Assembly: GCF_027744825.2 (NCBI RefSeq)
Contig: NC_071349.1
Span: 124,001 to 188,000, forward strand
Reading direction: 5' to 3'
DNA: 64,000 bases
Source of the DNA: Synchiropus splendidus
Taxonomy: Eukaryota; Chordata; Actinopteri; Syngnathiformes; Callionymidae
In this document: piece after piece, positions 10,153 through 23,312 of the stretch
How the letters are laid out: each line of letters opens with the position of its first letter
Numbering within the stretch: position 1 is the stretch's first letter
Notes under the pieces: generated by a model
Seen by the model: only the letters and a program-made list of their open reading frames with translations
Databases searched by the model: none
What the model was told of the DNA's origin: nothing
Translations under genes and position numbers: made by a program

Positions 10153-12596
10153 AAAGTTATTAACACTTTTATGTTTGGCGTTCCGAAACCCACCTTATCT
10201 CAGGCTGAAAAGCGTTTTTGTGCATTGTGCCATAACTTTTCAGGGAAGCTTCAGAACATGAAATTTTAACCTCCCACTATAGCAGAAAGGGTCTTTCTAG
10301 TAGTTGCACATCAAATCTAAACTGTCTGAAGTGTTTTTCCAAAGTTATCAACACTTTTATGTTTGGCGTTCCGAAACCCACCTTATCTCAGGCTGAAAAG
10401 CGTTTTTACGCATTGTGCCATAACTTTTCAGGGAAGCTTCAGAACATGAAATTTTAACCTCCCACTATAGCAGAAAGGGTCTTTCTAGTAGGTGCACATC
10501 AAATCTAAGCTGTCTGAAGTGTTTTTCCAAAGTTATCAACACTTTTATGTTTGGCGTTCCGAAACCCACCTTATCTCAGGCTGAAAAGCGTTTTTGTGCA
10601 TTGTGCCATAACTTTTCAGGGAAGCTTCAGAACATGAAATTTTAACCTCCCACTATAGCAGAAAGGGTCTTTCTAGTAGTTGCACATCAAATCTAAACTG
10701 TCTGAAGTGTTTTTCCAAAGTTATCAACACTTTTATGTTTGGCGTTCCGAAACCCACCTTATCTCAGGCTGAAAAGCGTTTTTGTGCATTGTGCCATAAC
10801 TTTTCAGGGAAGCTTCAGAACATGAAATTTTAACCTCCCACTATAGCAGAAAGGGTCTTTCTAGTAGTTGCACATCAAATCTAAACTGTCTGAAGTGTTT
10901 TTCCAAAGTTATTAACACTTTTATGTTTGGCGTTCCGAAACCCACCTTATCTCAGGCTGAAAAGCGTTTTTGTGCATTGTGCCATAACTTTTCAGGGAAG
11001 CTTCAGAACATGAAATTTTAACCTCCCACTATAGCAGAAAGGGTCTTTCTAGTAGTTGCACATCAAATCTAAACTGTCTGAAGTGTTTTTCCAAAGTTAT
11101 GAACACTTTTATGTTTGGCGTTCCGAAACCCACCTTATCTCAGGCTGAAAAGCGTTTTTGTGCATTGTGCCATAACTTTTCAGGGAAGCTTCAGAACATG
11201 AAATTTTAACCTCCCACTATAGCAGAAAGGGTCTTTCTAGTAGTTGCACATCAAATCTAAACTGTCTGAAGTGTTTTTCCAAAGTTATTAACACTTTTAT
11301 GTTTGGCGTTCCGAAACCCACCTTATCTCAGGCTGAAAAGCGTTTTTACGCATTGTGCCATAACTTTTCAGGGAAGCTTCAGAACATGAAATTTTAACCT
11401 CCCACTATAGCAGAAAGGGTCTTTCTAGTAGGTGCACATCAAATCTAAGCTGTCTGAAGTGTTTTTCCAAAGTTATCAACACTTTTATGTTTGGCGTTCC
11501 GAAACCCACCTTATCTCAGGCTGAAAAGCGTTTTTGTGCATTGTGCCATAACTTTTCAGGGAAGCTTCAGAACATGAAATTTTAACCTCCCACTATAGCA
11601 GAAAGGGTCTTTCTAGTAGTTGCACATCAAATCTAAACTGTCTGAAGTGTTTTTCCAAAGTTATTAACACTTTTATGTTTGGCGTTCCGAAACCCACCTT
11701 ATCTCAGGCTGAAAAGCGTTTTTGTGCATTGTGCCATAACTTTTCAGGGAAGCTTCAGAACATGAAATTTTAACCTCCCACTATAGCAGAAAGGGTCTTT
11801 CTAGTAGGTGCACATCAAATCTAAGCTGTCTGAAGTGTTTTTCCAAAGTTATCAACACTTTTATGTTTGGCGTTCCGAAACCCACCTTATCTCAGGCTGA
11901 AAAGCGTTTTTGTGCATTGTGCCATAACTTTTCAGGGAAGCTTCAGAACATGAAATTTTAACCTCCCACTATAGCAGAAAGGGTCTTTCTAGTAGTTGCA
12001 CATCAAATCTAAACTGTCTGAAGTGTTTTTCCAAAGTTATTAACACTTTTATGTTTGGCGTTCCGAAACCCACCTTATCTCAGGCTGAAAAGCGTTTTTA
12101 CGCATTGTGCCATAACTTTTCAGGGAAGCTTCAGAACATGAAATTTTAACCTCCCACTATAGCAGAAAGGGTCTTTCTAGTAGTTGCACATCAAATCTAA
12201 ACTGTCTGAAGTGTTTTTCCAAAGTTATTAACACTTTTATGTTTGGCGTTCCGAAACCCACCTTATCTCAGGCTGAAAAGCGTTTTTACGCATTGTGCCA
12301 TAACTTTTCAGGGAAGCTTCAGAACATGAAATTTTAACCTCCCACTATAGCAGAAAGGGTCTTTCTAGTAGGTGCACATCAAATCTAAGCTGTCTGAAGT
12401 GTTTTTCCAAAGTTATCAACACTTTTATGTTTGGCGTTCCGAAACCCACCTTATCTCAGGCTGAAAAGCGTTTTTGTGCATTGTGCCATAACTTTTCAGG
12501 GAAGCTTCAGAACATGAAATTTTAACCTCCCACTATAGCAGAAAGGGTCTTTCTAGTAGGTGCACATCAAATCTAAACTGTCTGAAGTGTTTTTCC
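10153..12596. repeat. 13-mer HOR (2444 bp), copy 1
   Basis: Thirteen monomers are defined by ordered markers. Position 9 reads T, C, C, C, T, G, T, C, T, C, T, T, C, with ACG in units 2, 7, 11 and 12. The final monomer has the unusual GGTGC plus AAACTG pair (12560), which matches the monomer just before this copy at 10116, exactly 2444 bases earlier. The rare GAAC monomer (G at 11101) recurs at 13545, again 13 monomers on. Private substitutions are few, so the duplication is recent relative to the array. Confidence 0.8.
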
Positions 12597-14664
12597 AAAG
12601 TTATTAACACTTTTATGTTTGGCGTTCCGAAACCCACCTTATCTCAGGCTGAAAAGCGTTTTTGTGCATTGTGCCATAACTTTTCAGGGAAGCTTCAGAA
12701 CATGAAATTTTAACCTCCCACTATAGCAGAAAGGGTCTTTCTAGTAGTTGCACATCAAATCTAAACTGTCTGAAGTGTTTTTCCAAAGTTATCAACACTT
12801 TTATGTTTGGCGTTCCGAAACCCACCTTATCTCAGGCTGAAAAGCGTTTTTACGCATTGTGCCATAACTTTTCAGGGAAGCTTCAGAACATGAAATTTTA
12901 ACCTCCCACTATAGCAGAAAGGGTCTTTCTAGTAGGTGCACATCAAATCTAAGCTGTCTGAAGTGTTTTTCCAAAGTTATCAACACTTTTATGTTTGGCG
13001 TTCCGAAACCCACCTTATCTCAGGCTGAAAAGCGTTTTTGTGCATTGTGCCATAACTTTTCAGGGAAGCTTCAGAACATGAAATTTTAACCTCCCACTAT
13101 AGCAGAAAGGGTCTTTCTAGTAGTTGCACATCAAATCTAAACTGTCTGAAGTGTTTTTCCAAAGTTATCAACACTTTTATGTTTGGCGTTCCGAAACCCA
13201 CCTTATCTCAGGCTGAAAAGCGTTTTTGTGCATTGTGCCATAACTTTTCAGGGAAGCTTCAGAACATGAAATTTTAACCTCCCACTATAGCAGAAAGGGT
13301 CTTTCTAGTAGTTGCACATCAAATCTAAACTGTCTGAAGTGTTTTTCCAAAGTTATTAACACTTTTATGTTTGGCGTTCCGAAACCCACCTTATCTCAGG
13401 CTGAAAAGCGTTTTTGTGCATTGTGCCATAACTTTTCAGGGAAGCTTCAGAACATGAAATTTTAACCTCCCACTATAGCAGAAAGGGTCTTTCTAGTAGT
13501 TGCACATCAAATCTAAACTGTCTGAAGTGTTTTTCCAAAGTTATGAACACTTTTATGTTTGGCGTTCCGAAACCCACCTTATCTCAGGCTGAAAAGCGTT
13601 TTTGTGCATTGTGCCATAACTTTTCAGGGAAGCTTCAGAACATGAAATTTTAACCTCCCACTATAGCAGAAAGGGTCTTTCTAGTAGTTGCACATCAAAT
13701 CTAAACTGTCTGAAGTGTTTTTCCAAAGTTATTAACACTTTTATGTTTGGCGTTCCGAAACCCACCTTATCTCAGGCTGAAAAGCGTTTTTACGCATTGT
13801 GCCATAACTTTTCAGGGAAGCTTCAGAACATGAAATTTTAACCTCCCACTATAGCAGAAAGGGTCTTTCTAGTAGGTGCACATCAAATCTAAGCTGTCTG
13901 AAGTGTTTTTCCAAAGTTATCAACACTTTTATGTTTGGCGTTCCGAAACCCACCTTATCTCAGGCTGAAAAGCGTTTTTGTGCATTGTGCCATAACTTTT
14001 CAGGGAAGCTTCAGAACATGAAATTTTAACCTCCCACTATAGCAGAAAGGGTCTTTCTAGTAGTTGCACATCAAATCTAAACTGTCTGAAGTGTTTTTCC
14101 AAAGTTATTAACACTTTTATGTTTGGCGTTCCGAAACCCACCTTATCTCAGGCTGAAAAGCGTTTTTGTGCATTGTGCCATAACTTTTCAGGGAAGCTTC
14201 AGAACATGAAATTTTAACCTCCCACTATAGCAGAAAGGGTCTTTCTAGTAGGTGCACATCAAATCTAAGCTGTCTGAAGTGTTTTTCCAAAGTTATCAAC
14301 ACTTTTATGTTTGGCGTTCCGAAACCCACCTTATCTCAGGCTGAAAAGCGTTTTTGTGCATTGTGCCATAACTTTTCAGGGAAGCTTCAGAACATGAAAT
14401 TTTAACCTCCCACTATAGCAGAAAGGGTCTTTCTAGTAGTTGCACATCAAATCTAAACTGTCTGAAGTGTTTTTCCAAAGTTATTAACACTTTTATGTTT
14501 GGCGTTCCGAAACCCACCTTATCTCAGGCTGAAAAGCGTTTTTACGCATTGTGCCATAACTTTTCAGGGAAGCTTCAGAACATGAAATTTTAACCTCCCA
14601 CTATAGCAGAAAGGGTCTTTCTAGTAGGTGCACATCAAATCTAAGCTGTCTGAAGTGTTTTTCC
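12597..14664. repeat. 13-mer HOR, copy 2 (truncated to 11 monomers)
   Basis: The first ten monomers repeat the marker order of 10153-12032, including GAAC at 13545 and a TAAC/GTG/GGTGC monomer in unit 9. At unit 11 it changes: the monomer is ACG with GGTGC/AAGCTG and is followed directly by the GAAC/GATG monomer that opens the 12-mer region at 14665. The breakpoint lies within or beside this monomer, as expected for out-of-register exchange between arrays. Confidence 0.72.
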
Positions 14665-16920
14665 AAAGTTATGAACACTTTTATGTTTGGCGTTCCGAAA
14701 CCCACCTTATCTCAGGCTGAAAAGCGTTTTTGTGCATTGTGCCATAACTTTTCAGGGAAGCTTCAGAACATGAAATTTTAACCTCCCACTATAGCAGAAA
14801 GGGTCTTTCTAGTAGTTGCACATCAAATCTAAACTGTCTGATGTGTTTTTCCAAAGTTATCAACACTTTTATGTTTGGCGTTCCGAAACCCACCTTATCT
14901 CAGGCTGAAAAGCGTTTTTACGCATTGTGCCATAACTTTTCAGGGAAGCTTCAGAACATGAAATTTTAACCTCCCACTATAGCAGAAAGGGTCTTTCTAG
15001 TAGGTGCACATCAAATCTAAGCTGTCTGAAGTGTTTTTCCAAAGTTATCAACACTTTTATGTTTGGCGTTCCGAAACCCACCTTATCTCAGGCTGAAAAG
15101 CGTTTTTGTGCATTGTGCCATAACTTTTCAGGGAAGCTTGAGAACATGAAATTTTAACCTCCCACTATAGCAGAAAGGGTCTTTCTAGTAGTTGCACATC
15201 AAATCTAAACTGTCTGAAGTGTTTTTCCAAAGTTATTAACACTTTTATGTTTGGCGTTCCGAAACCCACCTTATCTCAGGCTGAAAAGCGTTTTTACGCA
15301 TTGTGCCATAACTTTTCAGGGAAGCTTCAGAACATGAAATTTTAACCTCCCACTATAGCAGAAAGGGTCTTTCTAGTAGGTGCACATCAAATCTAAGCTG
15401 TCTGAAGTGTTTTTCGAAAGTTATCAACACTTTTATGTTTGGCGTTCCGAAACCCACCTTATCTCAGGCTGAAAAGCGTTTTTGTGCATTGTGCCATAAC
15501 TTTTCAGGGAAGCTTCAGAACATGAAATTTTAACCTCCCACTATAGCAGAAAGGGTCTTTCTAGTAGTTGCACATCAAATCTAAGCTGTCTGAAGTGTTT
15601 TTCAAAAGTTATCAACACTTTTATGTTTGGCGTTCCGAAACCCACCTTATCTCAGGCTGAAAAGCGTTTTTGTGCATTGTGCCATAACTTTTCATGGAAG
15701 CTTCAGAACATGAAATTTTAACCTCCCACTATAGCAGAAAGGGTCTTTCTAGTAGTTGCACATCAAATCTAAACTGTCTGAAGTGTTTTTCCAAAGTTAT
15801 CAACACTTTTATGTTTGGCGTTCCGAAACCCACCTTATCTCAGGCTGAAAAGCGTTTTTGTGCATTGTGCCATAACTTTTCAGGGAAGCTTCAGAACATG
15901 AAATTTTAACCTCCCACTATAGCAGAAAGGGTCTTTCTAGTAGTTGCACATCAAATCTAAGCTGTCTGAAGTGTTTTTCAAAAGTTATCAACACTTTTAT
16001 GTTTGGCGTTCCGAAACCCACCTTATCTCAGGCTGAAAAGCGTTTTTGTGCATTGTGCCATAACTTTTCAGGGAAGCTTCAGAACATGAAATTTTAACCT
16101 CCCACTATAGCAGAAAGGGTCTTTCTAGTAGTTGCACATCAAATCTAAACTGTCTGAAGTGTTTTTCCAAAGTTATCAACACTTTTATGTTTGGCGTTCC
16201 GAAACCCACCTTATCTCAGGCTGAAAAGCGTTTTTACGCATTGTGCCATAACTTTTCAGGGAAGCTTCAGAACATGAAATTTTAACCTCCCACTATAGCA
16301 GAAAGGGTCTTTCTAGTAGGTGCACATCAAATCTAAGCTGTCTGAAGTGTTTTTCCAAAGTTATCAACACTTTTATGTTTGGCGTTCGGAAACCCACCTT
16401 ATCTCAGGCTGAAAAGCGTTTTTGTGCATTGTGCCATAACTTTTCAGGGAAGCTTCAGAACATGAAATTTTAACCTCCCACTATAGCAGAAAGGGTCTTT
16501 CTAGTAGTTGCACATCAAATCTAAACTGTCTGAAGTGTTTTTCCAAAGTTATCAACACTTTTATGTTTGGCGTTCCGAAACCCACCTTATCTCAGGCTGA
16601 AAAGCGTTTTTGTGCATTGTGCCATAACTTTTCAGGGAAGCTTCAGAACATGAAATTTTAACCTCCCACTATAGCAGAAAGGGTCTTTCTAGTAGTTGCA
16701 CATCAAATCTAAACTGTCTGAAGTGTTTTTCCAAAGTTATCAACACTTTTATGTTTGGCGTTCCGAAACCCACCTTATCTCAGGCTGAAAAGCGTTTTTG
16801 TGCATTGTGCCATAACTTTTCAGGGAAGCTTCAGAACATGAAATTTTAACCTCCCACTATAGCAGAAAGGGTCTTTCTAGTAGTTGCACATCAAATCTAA
16901 ACTGTCTGAAGTGTTTTTCC
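14665..16920. repeat. 12-mer HOR (2256 bp), copy 1
   Basis: The unit opens with the GAAC/GATG monomer. It continues with ACG, AAGCTTGAG (G at 15140), TAAC/ACG, a CG-junction monomer and a CA-junction monomer with CATGGAAG (15694), then six more, and closes before the next GAAC/GATG monomer at 16921. Three independent rare markers recur exactly 2256 bases on (16921, 17396 and 17950). A private TTCGGAAA change lies near 16387. Confidence 0.8.
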
Positions 16921-18048
16921 AAAGTTATGAACACTTTTATGTTTGGCGTTCCGAAACCCACCTTATCTCAGGCTGAAAAGCGTTTTTGTGCATTGTGCCA
17001 TAACTTTTCAGGGAAGCTTCAGAACATGAAGTTTTAACCTCCCACTATAGCAGAAAGGGTCTTTCTAGTAGTTGCACATCAAATCTAAACTGTCTGATGT
17101 GTTTTTCCAAAGTTATCAACACTTTTATGTTTGGCGTTCCGAAACCCACCTTATCTCAGGCTGAAAAGCGTTTTTACGCATTGTGCCATAACTTTTCAGG
17201 GAAGCTTCAGAACATGAAATTTTAACCTCCCACTATAGCAGAAAGGGTCTTTCTAGTAGGTGCACATCAAATCTAAGCTGTCTGAAGTGTTTTTCCAAAG
17301 TTATCAACACTTTTATGTTTGGCGTTCCGAAACCCACCTTATCTCAGGCTGAAAAGCGTTTTTGTGCATTGTGCCATAACTTTTCAGGGAAGCTTGAGAA
17401 CATGAAATTTTAACCTCCCACTATAGCAGAAAGGGTCTTTCTAGTAGTTGCACATCAAATCTAAACTGTCTGAAGTGTTTTTCCAAAGTTATTAACACTT
17501 TTATGTTTGGCGTTCCGAAACCCACCTTATCTCAGGCTGAAAAGCGTTTTTACGCATTGTGCCATAACTTTTCAGGGAAGCTTCAGAACATGAAATTTTA
17601 ACCTCCCACTATAGCAGAAAGGGTCTTTCTAGTAGGTGCACATCAAATCTAAGCTGTCTGAAGTGTTTTTCGAAAGTTATCAACACTTTTATGTTTGGCG
17701 TTCCGAAACCCACCTTATCTCAGGCTGAAAAGCGTTTTTGTGCATTGTGCCATAACTTTTCAGGGAAGCTTCAGAACATGAAATTTTAACCTCCCACTAT
17801 AGCAGAAAGGGTCTTTCTAGTAGTTGCACATCAAATCTAAGCTGTCTGAAGTGTTTTTCAAAAGTTATCAACACTTTTATGTTTGGCGTTCCGAAACCCA
17901 CCTTATCTCAGGCTGAAAAGCGTTTTTGTGCATTGTGCCATAACTTTTCATGGAAGCTTCAGAACATGAAATTTTAACCTCCCACTATAGCAGAAAGGGT
18001 CTTTCTAGTAGTTGCACATCAAATCTAAACTGTCTGAAGTGTTTTTCC
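16921..18048. repeat. 12-mer HOR, copy 2 (first six monomers)
   Basis: The six monomers match 14665-15792 in order, including GATG, AAGCTTGAG (17396) and CATGGAAG (17950). A private GAAGTTTT lies at about 17030. After the CATGGAAG monomer the order departs from copy 1 and enters the 13-mer unit marked by GTGTATTT and CTATTGC. The copy is therefore a hybrid whose right part belongs to a different HOR. Confidence 0.72.
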
Positions 18049-20304
18049 AAAGTTATCAACACTTTTATGTTTGGCGTTCCGAAACCCACCTTATCTCAGG
18101 CTGAAAAGCGTTTTTGTGCATTGTGCCATAACTTTTCAGGGAAGCTTCAGAACATGAAATTTTAACCTCCCACTATAGCAGAAAGGGTCTTTCTAGTAGT
18201 TGCACATCAAATCTAAACTGTCTGAAGTGTTTTTCCAAAGTTATTAACACTTTTATGTTTGGCGTTCCGAAACCCACCTTATCTCAGGCTGAAAAGCGTT
18301 TTTGTGCATTGTGCCATAACTTTTCAGGGAAGCTTCAGAACATGAAATTTTAACCTCCCACTATAGCAGAAAGGGTCTTTCTAGTAGTTGCACATCAAAT
18401 CTAAACTGTCTGAAGTGTTTTTCCAAAGTTATCAACACTTTTATGTTTGGCGTTCCGAAACCCACCTTATCTCAGGCTGAAAAGCGTTTTTACGCATTGT
18501 GCCATAACTTTTCAGGGAAGCTTCAGAACATGAAATTTTAACCTCCCACTATAGCAGAAAGGGTCTTTCTAGTAGGTGCACATCAAATCTAAGCTGTCTG
18601 AAGTGTATTTCCAAAGTTATCAACACTTTTATGTTTGGCGTTCCGAAACCCACCTTATCTCAGGCTGAAAAGCGTTTTTGTGCATTGTGCCATAACTTTT
18701 CAGGGAAGCTTCAGAACATGAAATTTTAACCTCCCACTATTGCAGAAAGGGTCTTTCTAGTAGGTGCACATCAAATCTAAGCTGTCTGAAGTGTTTTTCC
18801 AAAGTTATCAACACTTTTATGTTTGGCGTTCCGAAACCCACCTTATCTCAGGCTGAAAAGCGTTTTTGTGCATTGTGCCATAACTTTTCAGGGAAGCTTC
18901 AGAACATGAAATTTTAACCTCCCACTATAGCAGAAAGGGTCTTTCTAGTAGTTGCACATCAAATCTAAACTGTCTGAAGTGTTTTTCCAAAGTTATTAAC
19001 ACTTTTATGTTTGGCGTTCCGAAACCCACCTTATCTCAGGCTGAAAAGCGTTTTTACGCATTGTGCCATAACTTTTCAGGGAAGCTTCAGAACATGAAAT
19101 TTTAACCTCCCACTATAGCAGAAAGGGTCTTTCTAGTAGGTGCACATCAAATCTAAGCTGTCTGAAGTGTTTTTCGAAAGTTATCAACACTTTTATGTTT
19201 GGCGTTCCGAAACCCACCTTATCTCAGGCTGAAAAGCGTTTTTGTGCATTGTGCCATAACTTTTCAGGGAAGCTTCAGAACATGAAATTTTAACCTCCCA
19301 CTATAGCAGAAAGGGTCTTTCTAGTAGTTGCACATCAAATCTAAGCTGTCTGAAGTGTTTTTCAAAAGTTATCAACACTTTTATGTTTGGCGTTCCGAAA
19401 CCCACCTTATCTCAGGCTGAAAAGCGTTTTTGTGCATTGTGCCATAACTTTTCAGGGAAGCTTCAGAACATGAAATTTTAACCTCCCACTATAGCAGAAA
19501 GGGTCTTTCTAGTAGTTGCACATCAAATCTAAACTGTCTGAAGTGTTTTTCCAAAGTTATCAACACTTTTATGTTTGGCGTTCCGAAACCCACCTTATCT
19601 CAGGCTGAAAAGCGTTTTTACGCATTGTGCCATAACTTTTCAGGGAAGCTTCAGAACATGAAATTTTAACCTCCCACTATAGCAGAAAGGGTCTTTCTAG
19701 TAGGTGCACATCAAATCTAAGCTGTCTGAAGTGTTTTTCCAAAGTTATCAACACTTTTATGTTTGGCGTTCCGAAACCCACCTTATCTCAGGCTGAAAAG
19801 CGTTTTTGTGCATTGTGCCATAACTTTTCAGGGAAGCTTCAGAACATGAAATTTTAACCTCCCACTATAGCAGAAAGGGTCTTTCTAGTAGTTGCACATC
19901 AAATCTAAACTGTCTGAAGTGTTTTTCCAAAGTTATCAACACTTTTATGTTTGGCGTTCCGAAACCCACCTTATCTCAGGCTGAAAAGCGTTTTTGTGCA
20001 TTGTGCCATAACTTTTCAGGGAAGCTTCAGAACATGAAATTTTAACCTCCCACTATAGCAGAAAGGGTCTTTCTAGTAGTTGCACATCAAATCTAAACTG
20101 TCTGATGTGTTTTTCCAAAGTTATCAACACTTTTATGTTTGGCGTTCCGAAACCCACCTTATCTCAGGCTGAAAAGCGTTTTTACGCATTGTGCCATAAC
20201 TTTTCAGGGAAGCTTCAGAACATGAAATTTTAACCTCCCACTATAGCAGAAAGGGTCTTTCTAGTAGTTGCACATAAAATCTAAGCTGTCTGAAGTGTTT
20301 TTCA
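17861..20304. repeat. 13-mer HOR with CATGGAAG, GTGTATTT and CTATTGC markers, copy 1
   Basis: The unit starts at the CATGGAAG monomer (17950). It includes the ACG monomer ending in GTGTATTT (A at 18607), the following CTATTGC monomer and a TAAC/ACG monomer with a CG junction. It ends with an ACG monomer bearing CACATAAAAT near 20275. GTGTATTT and CTATTGC always occur in adjacent monomers in this window, so they travel as one block. The next CATGGAAG (20394) and GTGTATTT (21051) lie exactly 2444 bases on. Confidence 0.78.
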
Positions 20305-21996
20305 AAAGTTATCAACACTTTTATGTTTGGCGTTCCGAAACCCACCTTATCTCAGGCTGAAAAGCGTTTTTGTGCATTGTGCCATAACTTTTCATGGAAG
20401 CTTCAGAACATGAAATTTTAACCTCCCACTATAGCAGAAAGGGTCTTTCTAGTAGTTGCACATCAAATCTAAACTGTCTGAAGTGTTTTTCCAAAGTTAT
20501 CAACACTTTTATGTTTGGCGTTCCGAAACCCACCTTATCTCAGGCTGAAAAGCGTTTTTGTGCATTGTGCCATAACTTTTCAGGGAAGCTTCAGAACATG
20601 AAATTTTAACCTCCCACTATAGCAGAAAGGGTCTTTCTAGTAGTTGCACATCAAATCTAAACTGTCTGAAGTGTTTTTCCAAAGTTATTAACACTTTTAT
20701 GTTTGGCGTTCCGAAACCCACCTTATCTCAGGCTGAAAAGCGTTTTTGTGCATTGTGCCATAACTTTTCAGGGAAGCTTCAGAACATGAAATTTTAACCT
20801 CCCACTATAGCAGAAAGGGTCTTTCTAGTAGTTGCACATCAAATCTAAACTGTCTGAAGTGTTTTTCCAAAGTTATCAACACTTTTATGTTTGGCGTTCC
20901 GAAACCCACCTTATCTCAGGCTGAAAAGCGTTTTTACGCATTGTGCCATAACTTTTCAGGGAAGCTTCAGAACATGAAATTTTAACCTCCCACTATAGCA
21001 GAAAGGGTCTTTCTAGTAGGTGCACATCAAATCTAAGCTGTCTGAAGTGTATTTCCAAAGTTATCAACACTTTTATGTTTGGCGTTCCGAAACCCACCTT
21101 ATCTCAGGCTGAAAAGCGTTTTTGTGCATTGTGCCATAACTTTTCAGGGAAGCTTCAGAACATGAAATTTTAACCTCCCACTATTGCAGAAAGGGTCTTT
21201 CTAGTAGGTGCACATCAAATCTAAGCTGTCTGAAGTGTTTTTCCAAAGTTATCAACACTTTTATGTTTGGCGTTCCGAAACCCACCTTATCTCAGGCTGA
21301 AAAGCGTTTTTGTGCATTGTGCCATAACTTTTCAGGGAAGCTTCAGAACATGAAATTTTAACCTCCCACTATAGCAGAAAGGGTCTTTCTAGTAGTTGCA
21401 CATCAAATCTAAACTGTCTGAAGTGTTTTTCCAAAGTTATTAACACTTTTATGTTTGGCGTTCCGAAACCCACCTTATCTCAGGCTGAAAAGCGTTTTTA
21501 CGCATTGTGCCATAACTTTTCAGGGAAGCTTCAGAACATGAAATTTTAACCTCCCACTATAGCAGAAAGGGTCTTTCTAGTAGGTGCACATCAAATCTAA
21601 GCTGTCTGAAGTGTTTTTCGAAAGTTATCAACACTTTTATGTTTGGCGTTCCGAAACCCACCTTATCTCAGGCTGAAAAGCGTTTTTGTGCATTGTGCCA
21701 TAACTTTTCAGGGAAGCTTCAGAACATGAAATTTTAACCTCCCACTATAGCAGAAAGGGTCTTTCTAGTAGTTGCACATCAAATCTAAGCTGTCTGAAGT
21801 GTTTTTCAAAAGTTATCAACACTTTTATGTTTGGCGTTCCGAAACCCACCTTATCTCAGGCTGAAAAGCGTTTTTGTGCATTGTGCCATAACTTTTCAGG
21901 GAAGCTTCAGAACATGAAATTTTAACCTCCCACTATAGCAGAAAGGGTCTTTCTAGTAGTTGCACATCAAATCTAAACTGTCTGAAGTGTTTTTCC
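20305..21996. repeat. 13-mer HOR, copy 2 (nine monomers)
   Basis: Nine monomers repeat 17861-19552 in marker order (CATGGAAG at 20394, GTGTATTT at 21051, then CTATTGC, the CG junction and the CA junction). Instead of the expected tenth monomer, the array jumps back to a TAAC/GTG monomer at 21997 and replays the previous seven. That shows a later duplication nested inside this unit. Confidence 0.75.
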
Positions 21997-23312
21997 AAAG
22001 TTATTAACACTTTTATGTTTGGCGTTCCGAAACCCACCTTATCTCAGGCTGAAAAGCGTTTTTGTGCATTGTGCCATAACTTTTCAGGGAAGCTTCAGAA
22101 CATGAAATTTTAACCTCCCACTATAGCAGAAAGGGTCTTTCTAGTAGTTGCACATCAAATCTAAACTGTCTGAAGTGTTTTTCCAAAGTTATCAACACTT
22201 TTATGTTTGGCGTTCCGAAACCCACCTTATCTCAGGCTGAAAAGCGTTTTTACGCATTGTGCCATAACTTTTCAGGGAAGCTTCAGAACATGAAATTTTA
22301 ACCTCCCACTATAGCAGAAAGGGTCTTTCTAGTAGGTGCACATCAAATCTAAGCTGTCTGAAGTGTATTTCCAAAGTTATCAACACTTTTATGTTTGGCG
22401 TTCCGAAACCCACCTTATCTCAGGCTGAAAAGCGTTTTTGTGCATTGTGCCATAACTTTTCAGGGAAGCTTCAGAACATGAAATTTTAACCTCCCACTAT
22501 TGCAGAAAGGGTCTTTCTAGTAGGTGCACATCAAATCTAAGCTGTCTGAAGTGTTTTTCCAAAGTTATCAACACTTTTATGTTTGGCGTTCCGAAACCCA
22601 CCTTATCTCAGGCTGAAAAGCGTTTTTGTGCATTGTGCCATAACTTTTCAGGGAAGCTTCAGAACATGAAATTTTAACCTCCCACTATAGCAGAAAGGGT
22701 CTTTCTAGTAGTTGCACATCAAATCTAAACTGTCTGAAGTGTTTTTCCAAAGTTATTAACACTTTTATGTTTGGCGTTCCGAAACCCACCTTATCTCAGG
22801 CTGAAAAGCGTTTTTACGCATTGTGCCATAACTTTTCAGGGAAGCTTCAGAACATGAAATTTTAACCTCCCACTATAGCAGAAAGGGTCTTTCTAGTAGG
22901 TGCACATCAAATCTAAGCTGTCTGAAGTGTTTTTCGAAAGTTATCAACACTTTTATGTTTGGCGTTCCGAAACCCACCTTATCTCAGGCTGAAAAGCGTT
23001 TTTGTGCATTGTGCCATAACTTTTCAGGGAAGCTTCAGAACATGAAATTTTAACCTCCCACTATAGCAGAAAGGGTCTTTCTAGTAGTTGCACATCAAAT
23101 CTAAGCTGTCTGAAGTGTTTTTCAAAAGTTATCAACACTTTTATGTTTGGCGTTCCGAAACCCACCTTATCTCAGGCTGAAAAGCGTTTTTGTGCATTGT
23201 GCCATAACTTTTCAGGGAAGCTTCAGAACATGAAATTTTAACCTCCCACTATAGCAGAAAGGGTCTTTCTAGTAGTTGCACATCAAATCTAAACTGTCTG
23301 AAGTGTTTTTCC
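20681..23312. repeat. Nested 7-mer (1316 bp) tandem duplication
   Basis: Copies are 20681-21996 and 21997-23312. Each runs TAAC/GTG, ACG ending in GTGTATTT (21051 and 22367), CTATTGC, CAAC/GTG, TAAC/ACG with a CG junction, GTG with a CA junction, and GTG/AAACTG. The order is identical in both. The upstream CATGGAAG monomer is not included, which fixes the left limit. This is consistent with unequal exchange offset by seven units. Confidence 0.78.

Noticed and set aside
15694..15909. 71-codon open frames starting at CATGGAAG (also 17950, 20394, 30170, 39572, 40325, 41453, 42394, 56306)
   Set aside because: They arise because one G-to-T change makes an ATG, and all end at the TAA built into every monomer. 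188 is not a multiple of 3, so no frame persists across monomers. There is no recognisable domain, promoter or codon bias.
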